A DNA stretch of 64,000 nt from Imbricaverruca yamaguchii (Eukaryota > Arthropoda > Thecostraca > Neoverrucidae). A program made the translations under genes and the position numbers. Each line of letters starts with the position of its first letter. Positions within the stretch are counted from its first letter, which is position 1. The DNA lies in NCBI GenBank assembly GCA_034440575.1, contig JAOTOL010001175.1, positions 124,001 through 188,000 of the forward strand. The letters are read 5' to 3'. Shown here piece by piece: positions 1-11,397 of the stretch. The notes beneath the pieces are model-generated. The model worked only from the letters and a program-made list of their open reading frames with translations, was not told the origin of the DNA and made no database searches.

Positions 1-965
1 TCTTTATATTTAAGAAACTACTCTGTTTTACGCAAGGACGTCGTCACTCATACAGTGGCTCACGGCGGTGTACTTCTTGCCGTCCACCACTCAGTCCCCT
101 TCCAACAAGTACACCTGAGATCAAACATCCAGGCTGTCGCTACTCGGATAATAATTAATCGCCGTGTTACCATCATATGCTCCATATACTTACAACCAGG
201 CAAGTATATGGAGTAAGCACTTACCTTACAATCTTTTCACTTGCAGAACTGTTGCAAGTGGTAAATCAGCTCACTCTCCCGCTGATTTTATGTGGAGACT
301 TTAACGCACAACATCAAGTTTGTGGCTCAGCGAATAGTACTGGTCGTGGACGTGCATTGGAACACACTATCCGGAATTTTCCCCTTGGTATTCTTCACTT
401 TGGAGCCCCAACACACTTTACACTGCAAACAGGACAGACCTCCGTGCTGGACCTGACGCTTTGCAGCCCTGAACATTCTCCCCGTTTAGAGTGGTCGGTG
501 GATGATGATCCAGGTACGAGTGACCATTTTCCTGTTTGGACTCGCTTCATTGATGAAGTAGAAGCTGGGCGACGACCCCCTCCCCAAAGTATATTTTTGC
601 AAAAGCTGACGTGTTCCTTCCAGTCGGATGTCAAGGAGCGACTCGGCGAGTGCTCCAAAGGATTGGTTTTCATAAAGGTGTGTACAACCATAACATTACA
701 AAGTGCTCTGTAATATATTCCTCTTGGTGGTCGGATAAGTGCTGAGATGCATTGCGTGCTAGCAAGAAGGCATTCCGTATTTTTAATAGTCATAGCTGCA
801 TGATGAATCTCGTAGCTTTTCGCAACGCAAGGGCACACGTGAGGCGCACAATTGCTGATTCCAAACGACAATCATGGAAAGCATACATCAACGTGATGAA
901 CCGTTCCACCTCGCTGTCATCGGTGTGGTCCCGCATCAAACGTATCTCCGGGAAACCATCCTAAC
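1..965 (+). mobile_element. I/Jockey-type LINE fragment: endonuclease and linker, broken
   Basis: Remains of the second ORF of a non-LTR retrotransposon, entering from the left edge. Residues of an APE-type endonuclease are visible: a GDFNA motif (about 297-311), a VLDLTLCSP block (about 448-474) and the SDHFPV active-site block (about 520-537). About 750-962 encodes the basic linker that follows the endonuclease in this family (FRNARAHVRRTI, then SWKAYINVMNRS). The blocks lie in different frames with stops between them, so the copy is dead. The same family occurs at 24797-28336, where the two endonucleases align well around GDFNAHH and SDHFPV. The reverse transcriptase is not present after 965. 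Family membership is secure; the exact clade is inference. Confidence 0.8.
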
Positions 966-1798
966 CTATTCATACAACCATACCCATCCTAGCATGCCTG
1001 CATCTGTAGAACTCTCGTCCACTGACGGATCTAGCCCACCGGTTTGGGGGGGGGGGCAACTTTCGGGCTTGAGTGTCAGCCCCCCCCCAATGATGTGCAT
1101 AGGATTCCCATGAGACAGTTGGAATGAATTTGTATGGTGCCCATCCTGACATTTTTTTTTTGGTTTAATAGCAATGCTGGCAAATGCACTGCAGTATACA
1201 CTCAACATGGCTTATGCCAAATTATTTTTGCATCGGCAACAGGCTTACCTTTGTTCAAGAAGAAGTATCTAAAAGTTGTCGATCATTTGCATTGTAAGCT
1301 AGAACCATTAAACCGGTTGCATATTTGTTGTATGCCCACTCTTTCCACAGTGCAAAAAACATGACCTGCTGTTTACCTGATCACACGAGCAGCTGTCTTC
1401 AAGATAATCATTATTGAGACAATTGTTAATGTGAACTCCTTACTTGGAATAACAGCAAGCAAGCTGATCTCAGTCTCATTAACGTGGTGCAACTCTGGAT
1501 CTCAGCGGGCAGAGGCTGGGCTGGGGCCAACTTCTGGTGCAGGCAGAAAACATAGACAGGAGGGGTTGGAAGCAGAAGCTACTCCTTCAGGAGAAGGTTG
1601 AGATGGAGAATCCAGACTGAAAATAAGCGCAGACATATACTTCAATATGCACCTTTGAGTTCGAAATAGCTTATTCCTAGACATTTTAGTTTAGACAATG
1701 ATCATTCCACAAAAAGAACAACAAAGTTTTCCATCTGTCAAAATACCCAATTTCATTATCAATCCATGATTATATCTACAATTGCAAGTTAGGCTAGG
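966..1798. other. Unassigned AT-rich stretch with a G-run and a C-run
   Basis: I see no gene here. A run of about 12 G at 1047 is followed by a run of about 10 C at 1080, which could fold back on each other. The rest is unique-looking AT-rich sequence with no coding signal I can defend. Confidence 0.4.
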
Positions 1799-2812
1799 CC
1801 AGCACGCGCCCTGGGGTGAGAGGGGCGACATCCGCCCACCCCTCCGGTTTTTCGCACATAACTCCCGATTTTACCGGCAGATTTACTCCATTCCTTCCGT
1901 ACCACCTCAGAAATGACCGGTGCGTTGTTTAAAGTCAGAAAACTTAAAACGTCCGATTTTTTCGAGCCAGGGGCCGGTAAAGTAAAAAAAATCCGCAGCG
2001 CCAGACAGGAAAAATCGGCGCTCATGAGCTTCCCGTATATTGGCAAAAGTCAAGTGTTCTTAGCGAAATTGGCGATTTATTTGATGTGTATTGTTACGCT
2101 ATATAGTTTCTAAGCCATGCTTGGTCAGCGAGGTTAAGTCAGGTCAAATTCATGACAGATTAATGGAACCAAACTTCGTCAACTAGAATGTTTACATACT
2201 TCAAATGACCGTCATGCGATTGATGTCATTTTGCATGTTACTACCTACGCATCCTGAAAACTAATGTTTGTCATTGTATACCTAAGCATTTCAATACTGT
2301 ATTCATTAACTTCACTCCTTTCTTTGCGGAGCCGATTGCGCCAAGCCGCCCAACGGATCAGTCGGACGGGCGGCCCGGTTCCGGCAACTGGAGCAAGTAA
2401 TGACTTGATAAAGTGCTGCTATATAGGTGACGAGGTTAATTGCCTAGTCTATCATCTGTATTGCATCATTACTAATGTTCAAAACATCATTGGTGTCCAC
2501 TTTGGAGCATTTAAACCCAATCACTGCGATCCATATCAGTCCACTTTGGGGCATTCAAACCCAATCACTGCGATCCATGTCAATGACAAGCTAATCCGCG
2601 CAAAACCATATTATTGTTTTACATTTTCCCTCATTCGACCGTGAAAATATTGCCCTAAGGTTATGAAATATGCACGTAATAGAGTTCATTACCGTATCCA
2701 TCCATCCTGCGAATTTCGTTGCCCCAGCTGTAATAGGAGCTCACATCTTGGGGGCGTAATCCGCCCCTTCCAGTGCAAGTAACTTTCTGAAGCCCTCTAG
2801 GGCGCGTGTTAG
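1799..2812 (-). mobile_element. TTAA-type non-autonomous DNA element, family A, copy 1
   Basis: About 1 kb block whose reverse complement matches 4110-5053 almost end to end, including the GC-rich stretch at 2340-2390 (matching 4465-4540) and CACTGCGATCC-like motifs. Both ends carry a GC-rich inverted terminus of the type CACGCGCCCT(G/A)G, about 40 bp long. Copy 2 keeps a TTAA at one end; here the termini have decayed (TTAG at 2809-2812, CCAG at the left). No transposase can be read. TTAA targets are typical of piggyBac-type elements, so that class is inferred. An internal tandem duplication of about 42 bp lies at 2493-2578. Confidence 0.65.
2493..2578. repeat. Local tandem duplication, two ~42-bp units
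   Basis: Two adjacent near-identical units, each containing TCCACTTTGG(A/G)GCAT followed by ACCCAATCACTGCGATCCAT. The matching place in the inverted copy (about 4315-4370) has one unit, so this is a local duplication inside copy 1. Confidence 0.75.
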
Positions 2813-3288
2813 GTTCTGTTGAATTTTTAGTTTATTTTTAAAAGTTGCTTTTTATCAAACTCAAAGCCTCTTTTGGTGTTACTTTGCCCACAAACTGAAA
2901 AGCAAACAATTGCACAGAATATGAGTGGTCCTAATCGGTTTCAGTCACATTCATAAACATTACATTGGAAAGGTATATTCCAAGGATTCATAAAACGCAT
3001 TCAAGCATGAATTTACTACCTAACATTCCATGTCAGAATATGTTGAAAGGATTTGTTTTGCTTTAATCTCAAAAAGCAGCTAAAAAATGGACAAAACCTA
3101 GCCAAACCTAATCTGTTCTTGCAGAAAATAAATTTATCTGGAATATTTATTTTTAAAGGTTTTCAAGAAAAAAATTTCACCTAAAAATAAAAACATAGTC
3201 TCACCTAATATAACTAAACTGAACTAAACCTAACCCCATATGCTTGCTCCATGGAGGTAAAATGTGTAAAACTTGTTTTGTGGATACC
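2813..3288. repeat. Dispersed AT-rich repeat (family D), partial
   Basis: No coding signal. The segment 3205-3286 (ACTAAACCTAACC..., then ATGGAGGTAAAATGTG) is clearly related to 22440-22530, and a looser relative is at 5440-5660. This is a dispersed repeat of unknown type. Extent and ends are not resolved. Confidence 0.45.
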
Positions 3289-4113
3289 TTAACCCGCGCC
3301 GTACCGGAGGAGAGGTCTTCAACCGCCCCCTCAGGTTTTTTTTGCGGACGGTGAACGAACGGCGAAGGGCAGCGCGCCGAAATTTGGCATACCCTTCCCC
3401 ACATCAAATTGGCAGGTTATGTCATATTTTTGATGTCAGGTCATCTAGGGTCAGTGAGTTAATCTAGGTCAAGTGAGGTCACCTCCAAGAAAGCTCAACC
3501 AGTCGTCACGCTTTAACGGATGCAGACATGAAATTTTAATAAAACATTTGCTGATCTTTAGAGATGCAACAAGCATGCGAGGGATTTTGTTTGTGTTTTT
3601 TCCGTTTTTGACTGATACACTTTTGTATATTTGCCTATTGAAGGTCAAATCGAAGATTCTGGCTTCAGTAAGCATTTTTATTAGAGCAAGTTGACTTCCA
3701 ACAACGTTTATCGGTCTGTTCTACCCATTAGAAAAGGAAACTTAAAGAAAACGTGAAATCATAAAATCTTCAAATAAAAAAAATTGATTCGTGGGAGGGG
3801 GAAGATGTTCTGGCCCTGGTCGATTCCCCTGTCCTTTTCTGATTCCAAATATTTTTTATTCAAATATCCCCCAAAATGAACTTCCCAGAGCCAAAAACAT
3901 AATGTAATTCGTTAAAATCTACCCCCTAGTGACGTCACTTTTTGAGTAAATTGGTTTGCGGTGTGGATCCGGGCCCTACTTGTCGACCGTTTTCCGATGA
4001 CGTCTCTTCCGTTTTCGTTCGACGCTTAGTTTGTATTTTAGAGGGGGTTACGAACACCCACCCCCCAGAGACGGGATGTGAGGATCTGACCGGAGAGACG
4101 GTGGCGGGGTTAA
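3289..4113. mobile_element. Candidate TTAA-bounded element between the two family A copies
   Basis: Begins TTAACCCGCGCCGTACCGG at 3289 and ends at a TTAA (4110-4113) whose reverse complement starts TTAACCCCGCCACCGTC. The termini are therefore similar inverted repeats with TTAA at both ends. The left boundary abuts family D sequence that is continuous in the paralogue near 22520, which supports an insertion there. The interior has no readable transposase. The right boundary is shared with family A copy 2, so the limits are tentative. Confidence 0.4.
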
Positions 4114-5053
4114 CATGCACCCTGGAGGGTGTCGGATTCCTCCCCCATCCCTTAAAATGTCGGCTCATATTAATGTTTGGACAACGAAATTCGCAGGGTG
4201 GATGGGTATTGTAGAGAACTCTATTGCGTGCAAATTTCATGAACTTACATCAATATCTTCGAGGTCAAATGAGGTTAGAAAAATTCTGGTTTTGCGTGGC
4301 TTAGCTTCTCATCGTTCCGGATCGCTGTGATCGTGTTTAAGTGCTCCGAAATGGGCATCAATGGTGTTTTGGATATTACTAATGATGCAATACAGATGCT
4401 AGACCTGGCATTTGACCTCAGGTTATCTGCATAGCATCACTTCATTAGGCCATTACCTGATACAGTTACCGGAACCGGGCCGCCCGCCCGATTGCTCCGT
4501 TGGGCGGCTCGACGCAATCGGCTTCGCAAAAAAGGAGTGAAGTACATGAATAAAGTATGCAATCGTTTAGGTACACAATGGCAAACAGTAGATTTCAGCA
4601 TGTGCAGGGAGTAGCATGCAAAGTGCCATAAATCACATGACAGTCACTTGCATCTATGACAACATTCAAGTTGACCAAGTTTGGTTCCATTAACCTGTCG
4701 TTAACTTGACCTGACTTGACCTTGGTGACCTAGCATGACTCTGTAACTACATAGCATAACCATATACATCAAAGAAGTCGCTAGTGCTGCCAAGAACACT
4801 CTCCTTTTGCCAATATACAGGAAGCGCATCAGCGCCGATTTTCTTAGACTGGTGCCCATTTTGTTTACTGTAACGGCCCCCAACTAGAAAAATGTTCGAG
4901 CGATTTGGTATTCCTGTTCTAAGCAACGCGAGTCATTTTTAAGCATGCAAGCAAACTATGGCGTATATCGGCCGGTAAAATCTGGAGTTATGTACGAAAA
5001 ACTGGAGTGGTAGGCAGATTTCGCTTTCCCACCTGCTCTAGGGTGCGTGCTAA
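4110..5053 (+). mobile_element. TTAA-type non-autonomous DNA element, family A, copy 2
   Basis: Inverted partner of 1799-2812. It starts TTAACATGCACCCTGGAGGG and ends CTAGGGTGCGTGCTAA, giving GC-rich inverted termini of about 40 bp next to TTAA or a one-base variant. Landmarks shared with copy 1 include the GGGCGGCCCGG-type stretch, TTAATGGAACCAAAC and the CCAATATAC(A/G)GGAA block. No transposase is visible, so the element looks non-autonomous. Further partial copies lie at 18785-19314. Confidence 0.65.
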
Positions 5054-6824
5054 AGTGCAATAATACCTAAAACATAAGTCAATGACTACAAGATTCTAGG
5101 AAGGTACTTATGTGCCTTTTTAGGTATGTATTAAGTAATAGCCAAAGCTTGTCTTGTGTTGTCAGATTTAAAACTATTCCGAATGAAATGATGATGAAGC
5201 TTACCAAAGGTCAATACATTTTTCATCAAACAGACTTAAAGAAAAGACTAACCTATTATCAAAGTATTTCCTTGTTGAGCATGGTCATCCAGATCAGCAC
5301 CAGTGGTATCGCCATAATTGTAAACTTGCAGTGTAAAGTAATTTTGGGGTTCTTGAAATGTCTTTTTCTGATGCAATGATAATGTCCATATCAGGCAATC
5401 ACTCATTTCCTCTACAAGTGCATACTTTTTTTCAGTTGGGAGGGAAAGTAACATGAAAAAGGGCTTGGATTTAGGTAAGATAACATTAAAAGTGATGTTC
5501 AAAGTAACAAAAAAATGTAGCCTAAGTTAACCTAGCTTACTCTAACCTTCCATGCAAGAAAACAAATTGTTTAAAAATTGAAAATTTTCAAACGTTTTGC
5601 ATAAAAAGATTCAACTTAAAAAACTGTACCTAACCAACCTACCCTGACCTATTTTTGAAGGATCAATTTCTTGGAAACATTCCCAAAATTGTTTGTTAAT
5701 AAATAATTTTTTCCAGCTTAAAACATAAGTTTACCCTAACCCAGCCTATTTGTTTGACTCATGATGGTTCACGTGTGAAACTTATCTCATAGATGCCTGT
5801 ATTAAACTGCAATAAAACCATTCAAGCTTGATGGGCCGGTCCTACCACCCGAATCTTACCTGCAAGCCCACCAGTTATCTCTTATTCAGGATCTAAATAC
5901 CTACATACCTCCTCTTGCTATTCTTTTTTTAAAAAATAAATAAGCCAACATAGCCTGTCAATCTTCATCTTAGTGACCCACATCAACATACAAAACATGC
6001 TGCTCAACTGGGCTCAACTGGACACATGCACAAAACATCCTGTTCAAATTTCATTTTCAAAATCTAGCTCACTGGGTTTGCTTGCCCGTTCTGGCTAAAC
6101 TAAATGCATGCAGCTATCTGACTCACGAATAATGAAACTGCTGATTTTGTCAACTCTTGCTGCAAGCAGAACAGAAACAGAATAGAACCATCCATATGCA
6201 TCAGAATCTACTATGCTACCATATTGGGCTTCCAAACAAGTATTAGACTACCTTCAAAATTGGTGATTCTTTCACCCAGAGCATAATTTTCAAAGTTACT
6301 GTATCTTAATTTAGTTTACTTCTGTTGGTTTCAGGGGGGCCAAGACATGATGCCCCTTGAGGTATTTTGGGGGACCATGGCTGGAATGGCCCCCTTGGAT
6401 ATGCTGGTGCTCTTGCCATTGAGTGTGTTAGGTGCCTACAAATGTGACAGGACTTCAAAGTACTCATGTTTTTGCCATTTCTCTGGCCTTTTCAAGAAAC
6501 AGTTTTTGTATATCACTATCAGCTATCTTAGCCCTATAAATAGTCTTCTCCTTGACTAATGCATACATCAGGACAACCTCAGCACCCATGATTTTTTTTT
6601 GTGCTGCTGCCATTACTTTTTGGTGAATTTTGGGCAGGGACCTAGCTCTAGAACCACAGATAATTATAGTCCCTTCTTTTCTTCTGCTCCTCCATGTATT
6701 TCAACTCCTCTCAAATTTTGACTCTGAGCTTCTCAGGGCTGGATTTGGAGATGTTCAGAGTTTCCTCCCCAGACCCCTGGATATCAATGCCTGTACCTGA
6801 GCAGTAAGTGCCTCAACAGCCTTA
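5054..6824. other. Unassigned AT-rich region
   Basis: No gene, RNA or complete mobile element recognised. About 5440-5660 has repeated CCTAACC-like words and loosely resembles 22190-22330, so it is likely decayed repeat. Short open frames here have no family signature. Confidence 0.4.
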
Positions 6825-8447
6825 GACATAGACATAAAATATAAGCGCAACTATGAGCCACAAGGGCCCTTCTTGGTTGCACTCTGTACACTGAACCAGT
6901 TGGCCACCAAATCTGTTAATTAACCCCTCCTGTAATACTGAAAAGCAAGCCGTCTATTCTTATAATGATTGTCTATACTGTTTTTAAAGATGTTCAATGT
7001 GCTGCTACTGACAATGTTTTCTGGCAGCTGGTTCCAGTGTTCCACTACCCTGTTAGTGAAGAAAGTCTGCCTTAACCTTGTTCTGCTGTGGTTAAATTTT
7101 GAATTTATGACCTCTAATTGAATCATCTCTGTTCAATTCAAACATTTCCCCAAGATATCCACTCTCCAGACTATGGACAAATTGAAAGACCTCGATGAGA
7201 TCTCCTCTCAGCCTTCTATATCTAAGTGAAAACATGTTCAATTTCTTCAATCTTTCCTCCTATGCCAGGTTGCTTATACTGTTAACCATTTTTGTAGCCC
7301 TCTTTTGTAATCTCTCTAAAAGCCAACAATCTTTTTCATAGCTAGGAGACCAAGCTTGGATGCAGCATTCCAAATGTGGCCTGACATATGCACAGTAAAG
7401 CTTCCTGATCACTTCCTCACTTCTGTATGATACATTCCTATTTATTTTCCTGAGCATTCTCAGTGCCTTCTTCCTGGCTTCCTTGATCTGTTCTGATGCC
7501 CCCAATTTTGTGTTTAGAATAACACCTAAATCCTTCTCCTGTTGAGTCACTGATAACACTTGGCCACCCATCAAGTGCGGAGCCTTCATATGCTGCTTAC
7601 CTACATGCATGATATTGCACTTATCAAAACTAAATTTCATCTGCCATTCTTCAGACCACTTCACAAGTTCGTCTAAGTCTTTTTCCAGCAAGATATGCTC
7701 ATCTTGACCTGTTATTGCCCTAAAAACCTTCAAATGAACCACAAATAAAAAAACTTCAAAAAAACTTTACTGCTTAGACCACTTCCAATGTTATTTACAA
7801 ATACAATGAACAGTAGTGGCCCCAGTACTGACCCCTGGGGACTCCACTAGGAACATTTTGCCATGATGACTTTGTACCATTTAGCATCACTCTTTGCTGT
7901 CTATCTGAAAGCCACAACTCTATCCATTTTAAGATGCTACCTGCAATACCATGGGACTGAAGCTGTATCATTAACTGTTTATGGGTACCTTGCCAAAGGC
8001 CTTACTAAAGTCAAGATATGCTACATCAACCTGATTTCCCTCATCAAATTCTTCTGTGGCGAAGTTAAAAAATTCCAAGAGAATTGTGAGACATGATCTT
8101 CCTTTTCTAAACCCATGTTGAGTATCTTGAATCAATCTGCTACCTTCCAGATAACTAACTATTATATGCTTGATAATTGTTTCAAGCACCTTGCAGACTA
8201 GGGTTATGAGACTTACTGGCCTATAGTTTTCAACTTTCCCTCTTTCTCCTTTCTTGAAAATGGGAACTAAATTTGCCCTTTTCCAATCAGTTGGAATTTC
8301 ATTTTGTGACTGATCTCCAAAATATTATACTAAGTGGAAATGCCAGTTCCTTTTTGACACCCTTGGGCCATTCGGTATACCAAGGTGAGGGCACATCTCT
8401 GTACATTTCAGTGACATCAACAGCAGCTGACTGGCAGTCGGCTGATT
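6825..8447 (-). mobile_element. CR1-like LINE, copy 1: reverse transcriptase portion, 5' truncated
   Basis: Read on the minus strand. From high to low coordinates: the RT entry block (KRANLVPIFKKGERGK, about 8300-8240), then QHGFRKGRSCL and YLDFSKAF of the RT fingers and palm (about 8130-7985), then the thumb and C-terminal part with [15 protein letters not shown] and [10 protein letters not shown] (about 7700-7270), and the tail domain ending FQYYRRG near 6920. The palm YADD-type motif is lost. The 3' end carries an ATGTCT tandem tail (6825-6845), typical of CR1-like elements. Frame breaks make it inactive. The same family is at 58883-60944. The high-coordinate end abuts the TIR element at 8449. 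Confidence 0.85.
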
Positions 8448-8448
8448 A

Positions 8449-9334
8449 GGGGTCTGTTCCCGTGGTTCCACTAACCTCCACAAACCGCCACTGGTCATTC
8501 CCGTGGCCAACCCAGTGGAGATTTTTCCTCCACCAACCTCCACCAGTGGAGCAAAAGCTCCACCAGCTGAGGAGCAGGGTCCAATTGTGATTTTTCAGTG
8601 GAGCTCAATCATGGAGCACTTGTTTCATATATTTGCACATAAACAACGTCCTCCATCATATGAATATCATCTGCATGCATATGAACAATGAAAGTAACAG
8701 ATGCGGGCCACAAACATCCTTTTTGTGGCCTTTGATCTACGTCATTCATCCTAAGGAGATGTTACTTTACCGGCGGGATATGTCACACTCTCAGTGCCGC
8801 AACTGCTGCACTGCGATGCCAATAAGATTCCACTCGAGCCCGATCAACGAGGTCGAGCAAGTTGAGATGGAGAAAAGCCAACATCGGGCAGAAGAGCGTC
8901 TCAGGGGCCCAGGTAGCCAGACACCAGGTTATATGCTGTATATTAAGAAGGTAGGCTGCAACAAACCGCAAAACTGAGCGGACGATGCCTAGTGCTCAAC
9001 CGAGAGGGAAGAGAGATTGGTTGGTTCATCCTACAGGCGAAAAGAACACCTGTTCTCCCGCAGTCCCCGAGGGCACATATATTGCTAGAAATAAGGACAA
9101 CTTTGGGACTTTGTATCATAAGTCATACTACATACATTGTGTGATCATCTGGACAAACATTTCATGAGCAATTTGACCAATAGCCCCAGATACAGCACCA
9201 AACACTTCCTTTTTGTCCCGGAATTCAGACCACTGTCAGCTGATTTCTCCACCAGTTGTTCCCATGGGCAGGTCTCAACTAGCCTCAACTAACCTCCACT
9301 GAGTTCCTCCTGGTGGAGCCACGGGAACAGACCC
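8449..9334. mobile_element. TIR DNA element, 886 bp, TA target
   Basis: Left end GGGGTCTGTTCCCGTGG at 8449; right end, reverse-complemented, GGGTCTGTTCCCGTGG at 9334. The inverted termini extend about 24 bp and are followed by related TCCACC/GGTGGAG-rich subterminal sequence. TA dinucleotides flank both sides (8447-8448 and 9335-9336), consistent with a 2-bp target duplication or the core of a longer one. No transposase is readable. It sits at the edge of the CR1 copy. Superfamily is uncertain: PIF/Harbinger/ISL2EU or Tc1-like are all possible. Confidence 0.65.
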
Positions 9335-9339
9335 TATGG

Positions 9340-9575
9340 CTTGGATACATTGTTGAGGTAAAGGAAGTGTGATGAATAATAGATACTTTAAGAATACCCA
9401 CAATATACATAAGTAATATGGATCATCATTTTTGATAAAATCAAATGTCAAAACACAGGAACAAGGAAATGAACAATGGATGGCGATGCCAGGAAGCAAC
9501 TAGCGATCATTAGCAGTTTCATCTCTCATAACACACAGGAGCAATGTGCTTTCACTGTTGGTCTAGTACAAGGCT
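9340..9575 (+). mobile_element. hAT-A internal fragment
   Basis: Sequence such as ATACATAAGTAATA, AACAATGGATGGC and CACAGGAGCAATGTGC is shared with the interior of the hAT-A elements at 9672, 15905 and 17292. Both termini are missing here. Confidence 0.6.
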
Positions 9576-9671
9576 AGCCATATAAGGATAGCCTTGTCTG
9601 CATTATCAACTGTTAATACTGTTGGTCTCAGTACAAGGCCAGAAAAAAAAACTTTACACTTCACCCACAGC

Positions 9672-10123
9672 CAGGGTGGGAAACTTGCTTTCCGGGTTTG
9701 GAGTCGGAGTGCAAACAGATTTCTTCCGGAGTACATTTTCATGCACATATTATTTTTCATGCATGCAATCTATTCGCCGGTAACCGACGAGAAAATCATA
9801 TGTACCTAGTCAGTGTCTACGTAATATGCATAAGTAATACACATCATCATTTTTGGTCACATCAAAGCAAAGAAACAAAGAAGTGATCAATGGATGGCAC
9901 TGCAAGACAGGGAGTTGTGATCAGCTCAGCTGTCTCTCATAACTCACAGGAGCAATGCGCCTTCCTTTCACTGTTGGTCTCAGCACAATGCTAGGCAAAA
10001 TGAAAAACACAAATAATTCACGCTTCACCCTTAGCTCAGAGCGCACACCTACCTACATACGCATCCAATTTCCTGCGCAATACGGACCCAACACCACTAC
10101 CCCAAACGGGAGGGACTCATGCT
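9672..10123 (+). mobile_element. hAT-A element, left part, cut by foldback-like element
   Basis: Starts with the family terminus CAGGGTGGGAAACTT at 9672 and follows the same internal order as the copies at 15905 and 17292 (GGAGTACATTTTCATG, TACCTAGTCAGT, CACAGGAGCAATG). The match stops near the insertion of the element at 10132, and I do not find its right end after 15147. Confidence 0.65.
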
Positions 10124-10191
10124 CTGAGCAATGGGAAGGACTAAAAAACAGACACCATCTCACCGACACCGTTTGACCGACACCATCTCGC

Positions 10192-11186
10192 CGACATGGA
10201 CCATCTCAGCAACCGCTGGCTCGATCTTCATGAAACCTACACCAAACGATCGCCAGTGTGCCAGAGGCGTGCCGTTTGGACTTTCGTGACCTTGGGTCAG
10301 GTCAAAGGTCACCAAATTGAAGAAAAACATAATTTTGGGATTATTGACATGGCTGATCTCGGCAACCGCTGGTTCGATCTTAATGAAACCTTCACCAAAC
10401 GAACGGCCGTGTGCCGGAGGCGTGCCGTTTGGACTTTCGTGACCTTGGGTCAGGTCAAAGGTCACGAAATCGCAGAAACACAATTTTAGGCTAACCGACA
10501 TCACCGATCTCGGTAACCGCTGGGTCGATTCCAATGAAACATTCACCAAACGAACGGCCGTGTGCCGGAGGCGTGCCGTTTGGACTTTCGTGACCCTGTG
10601 TCAGGTCAAAGGTCACGAGATCGCAGAAAAACCATAGTTTTAGGCTCACCGACATGGCCGATCTCGGTAACCGCTGGGTCGATTCCAATGAAACATTCAC
10701 CAAACGAACGGCCGTATGCCGGAGGCGTGCCGTTTGGACTTTCGTGACCCTGGGTCAGGTCAAAGGTCACGAGATCGCAGAAAAACCATAGTTTTAGGCT
10801 CACCGACATGGCCGATCTCGGTAACCGCTGTGTCGATTCCAATGAAACCTTCACCAAACGAACGGCCGTATGCCGGAGGCGTGCCGTTTGGACTTTCGTG
10901 ACCCTGGGTCAGGTCAAAGGTCACGAAATCGCAGAAAAACCATAGTTTTAGGCTCACCGACATGGCCGATCTCGATAACCGCTGGGTCGATTCCAATGAA
11001 ACCTTCACCAAACGAACGGCCGTATGCCGGAGGCGTGCCGTTTGGACTTTCGTGACCCTGTGTCAGGTCAAAGGTCACGAGATCGCAGAAAAACCATAGT
11101 TTTAGGCTCACCGACATGGCCGATCTCGGTAACCGCTGGGTCGATTCCAATGAAACCTTCACCAAACGATCGGCCGTGTGTCAGAT
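10192..11186 (+). repeat. 154-bp satellite array, left arm (about 7 units)
   Basis: Units start near 10192, 10346, 10498, 10651, 10805, 10959 and 11113 (partial), a spacing of 152-154 bp. Each complete unit contains GCCGTTTGGACTTTCGTGAC and then AGGTCAAAGGTCA, two nuclear-receptor half sites one base apart; the first is at 10299-10311. Inner units are nearly identical and outer units diverge, as expected if the array is homogenised from inside. The unit is not a multiple of three, so the open frames that march through it are not a repeat protein. Confidence 0.9.
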
Positions 11187-11397
11187 TTGAATCATAATTT
11201 TTGGCTTCTATAATGATTTCAATGTTATTCACTTCAAGATAACTAGAGACAACAGGTACTCCAAAGTTGGCTGTTCTAGTATAATTAGTTGAAACTAGAC
11301 AAAACCTACGCCAACTGACGTCATATACCAGAAGCGCTTTTTTTATTCCAGAATACTGCTGAATTATATTCTAGTTTTGGACTAGTTTTGGTTCGGC

